Origin: RGIG6919 sp045531905
Lineage (GTDB): Bacteria; Bacillota; Clostridia; Lachnospirales; Lachnospiraceae
Length of the DNA stretch: 64,000 nucleotides
Direction of reading: 5' to 3'
Assembly (NCBI GenBank): GCA_045531905.1
Contig: JAZSEY010000002.1
Coordinates: 1-64,000 of the forward strand
The number at the start of each line of letters is the position of its first letter. Positions within the stretch are counted from its first letter, which is position 1. Below the pieces are notes generated by a model. That model had not been told where the DNA came from, did no database searches, and saw only the letters and a list, made by a program, of their open reading frames with translations. This document shows positions 62,811 through 64,000 of the stretch, piece by piece. Position numbers and translations under genes: made by a program.

Positions 62811-62902
62811 TGCCAAGGTGACATTTTTGCCTCTTTGGGTTGGTAGTATTCAGTGCGAGCATTTGATATAATCGAACTACTAAATGCTGAGAGGTGATTT
62901 AT

Positions 62903-63580
62903 ATGGAATTAAAGGATAAATTGCAGATATTAAGAAAACAACATGGTTATTCCCAGGAACAGCTTGCGGAAAAGCTTGGTATTGCTCGCCAAACGATTAG
63001 TAAATGGGAGAATGGACAGGCTGTACCGGAATTGAATGGATTGGTTTTGTTAAGTGACCTTTATGGAGTTACCATTGACCGAATGGTAAAAGAGAATGAT
63101 GAGTGCAATATTCCCTTCAGTCCTAATATGAGTATGGATATGGATGGGATGGTAGCATTTCTCATAGAAGCAAAAAAGAATACCTATGCAGCAAAAGGCA
63201 ATCAAACAGCATCTTCTAGAACGAATTCTCATGATTATTGTTATGAAGATAAGAAGGGGTACACGTACTATGATTCTTATTTAGGTGGCGATAGATTTGC
63301 TGGGGAAGAAGCGGTGTGGTTACATGATAATCCAGTTTGGAGTATGAATTATGTGGGACGTGTTATAGGTAATAACTTTAGTGGTGATTTTTTAAAAGAG
63401 GTGCTTATGGCTGTGACGAAAGAACTGCCATTTCGTGGACCTGAAATATACTCAAAAGGGGATTATCAATATCATTGCAAGGTAGATGGCGAATTAAAGT
63501 GGTTTCAGGGATATGAAGAAATCTTTTATATGGGTGAAAAAATATATGAGTGTTATTTTCATGGCGGAATAGTTTGTTAA
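62903..63580 (+). CDS. XRE-family regulator with C-terminal DUF5680-like domain
   Basis: 225 residues. The helix-turn-helix is at about 15-37 (SQEQLAEKLGIARQTISKWE). After a short linker, about 150 residues rich in aromatic amino acids match the DUF5680 pattern (TYYDSYLGGDRFAGEEAVW, WSMNYVGRVIGNNFS). Proteins of this layout probably sense a ligand through DUF5680. GAGAGGTGA precedes the ATG. Targets are unknown. Confidence 0.88.
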   Translation: MELKDKLQILRKQHGYSQEQLAEKLGIARQTISKWENGQAVPELNGLVLLSDLYGVTIDRMVKENDECNIPFSPNMSMDMDGMVAFLIEAKKNTYAAKGNQTASSRTNSHDYCYEDKKGYTYYDSYLGGDRFAGEEAVWLHDNPVWSMNYVGRVIGNNFSGDFLKEVLMAVTKELPFRGPEIYSKGDYQYHCKVDGELKWFQGYEEIFYMGEKIYECYFHGGIVC

Positions 63581-63614
63581 TATAATTCATGTCAAATGAA
63601 AGTAATTATTAATT

Positions 63615-63778
63615 ATCTATTGCAATGTAAAAATAATTTGTTATAATATAACTATAAGGCAATCGCCACAGAGTGGTTGACCAATATGAGAGACAAAGTC
63701 TTCCCTAACCGATCAAAGTACAGGGAAGGCTTTGTTGTTTTACTGACAAATCAAATAAATGAAAGTCAGTAATGCTAT
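63615..63778. repeat. Repeat element copy 4 (solitary antitoxin RNA plus toxin 3' remnant)
   Basis: 164 bases nearly identical to copy 1. The promoter and both hairpins are intact; the minus strand keeps the last 12 toxin codons and stop. As in copy 1, identity with the intact locus stops exactly after TAATGCTAT (63770-63778). The next bases, GAGGAAATTGGA, are already the ribosome binding site region of the following acetyltransferase gene. Confidence 0.85.
63654..63741 (+). ncRNA. Solitary antitoxin-like RNA, copy 4
   Basis: A predicted RNA of about 88 nt from the same extended -10 promoter. The terminator stem is ACAAAGTCTTCCC / GGGAAGGCTTTGT. The loop differs from copies 1-3 (TAACCGATCAAAGTACA), while the stem is kept. 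Confidence 0.65.
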
Positions 63779-63790
63779 GAGGAAATTGGA

Positions 63791-64000
63791 ATGAAAATAA
63801 GAAATATCGCTTCACACTCGGACTGGCGCAAAATTAAACAACTTTATGAAATTGCATTTCCTAGGTATGAGAGAAAGCCATTATGGATTGTTTGTATGAA
63901 GCACCGTAAAGGAGAAGCAGATATTTGGATTCTTGAACATGAGGGGGAATTTGCTGGGTTTGCCATAACGGTTAATGAATTGGATATGGTGTTATTGGAT
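63791..64000 (+). CDS. GNAT-type acetyltransferase, N-terminal part (3' end outside window)
   Basis: 70 visible residues starting MKIRNIASHSDWRKIKQLYE, with AFPRYERKP and IWILEHEGEFAGFAI matching the first strands of a GNAT fold. GAGGA is seven bases before the ATG. The frame is still open at the window edge. The gene directly abuts repeat copy 4, so no promoter of its own is visible; it may be read from the element if its terminator leaks. Confidence 0.7.
   Translation, partial: MKIRNIASHSDWRKIKQLYEIAFPRYERKPLWIVCMKHRKGEADIWILEHEGEFAGFAITVNELDMVLLD

Noticed and set aside
49284..63778. Repeats considered as integron attC sites
   Set aside because: No integrase gene, no RYYYAAC/GTTRRRY core pair, and the hairpins are explained better by an RNA with promoter and terminator. 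The cassette-like layout is kept as a separate finding.
49284..63778. Repeats considered as a CRISPR array or an insertion sequence
   Set aside because: The copies are about 150 bases long and kilobases apart, with no regular spacers and no transposase.
1..64000. tRNA or rRNA genes
   Set aside because: No cloverleaf with a GTTCRA arm and no rRNA-like stretch was seen while reading either strand, although this was not a computed search.

Overview
The window is a low-GC Firmicutes chromosome segment, most likely from a gut Lachnospiraceae (Clostridia). Supporting signs are the clpP-clpX-lon-engB and rpmE-DUF1385-prmC-prfA gene orders, pyruvate phosphate dikinase, phosphate butyryltransferase plus butyrate kinase, an alpha/beta small acid-soluble spore protein, a T-box leader and strong AGGAGG-type ribosome binding sites. 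No rRNA, tRNA, CRISPR array, insertion sequence or prophage was found.

Layout. 1-7016: the tail of a membrane protein, an M16C peptidase, era, recO, a lipoprotein and glyS. 7138-12379: a soluble PocR/chemoreceptor-like sensor, a secreted NlpC/P60 hydrolase and ppdK. 12515-18060: a patch of small regulators, small membrane proteins, a phosphodiester glycosidase-like protein, a nucleotidyltransferase gene pair and a fragment of a methyltransferase gene. 18075-30183: a CoA transferase, two secreted transglutaminase-like proteins around an EAL phosphodiesterase and a cysteine synthase, a PilZ protein, and buk/ptb for butyrate formation. 30504-36029: a very large cell-wall protein. 36148-49209: housekeeping genes (spore protein, tig, clpP, clpX, lon, engB, malic enzyme, rho, rpmE, prmC, prfA). 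49284-53953 and 58988-64000: accessory genes (Phd/Doc, phosphatase, esterase, zinc ribbons, acetyltransferases, DUF3800, flavoprotein) separated by copies of a repeated element. Between them, 54050-58974 holds a T-box-controlled aspS/gat operon.

Two systems stand out. First, the T-box operon encodes an aspartyl-tRNA synthetase whose C-terminus is a GatC domain, then a short GatA-like protein that has lost both serines of the amidase catalytic triad, then an intact GatB. This looks like a tethered tRNA-dependent Asn-synthesis complex whose GatA-like subunit cannot be a normal glutaminase. Second, a repeated element of about 165 bp is present four times, with a fifth decayed copy. It carries a strong promoter, a roughly 90-nt RNA with two hairpins, and the 3' end of a convergent gene. 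One copy, at 52335-52656, keeps the whole opposite-strand gene: a 31-residue hydrophobic peptide resembling type I holin-like toxins. The elements are therefore best read as type I toxin-antitoxin loci, most reduced to solitary antitoxin RNAs, marking the borders of accessory gene blocks. Two independent copies diverge from the intact one at exactly the same base.

Other signals worth attention are a structured leader RNA with an intrinsic terminator in front of the DUF3800 gene, and a 34-codon methyltransferase remnant overlapping the nucleotidyltransferase gene.
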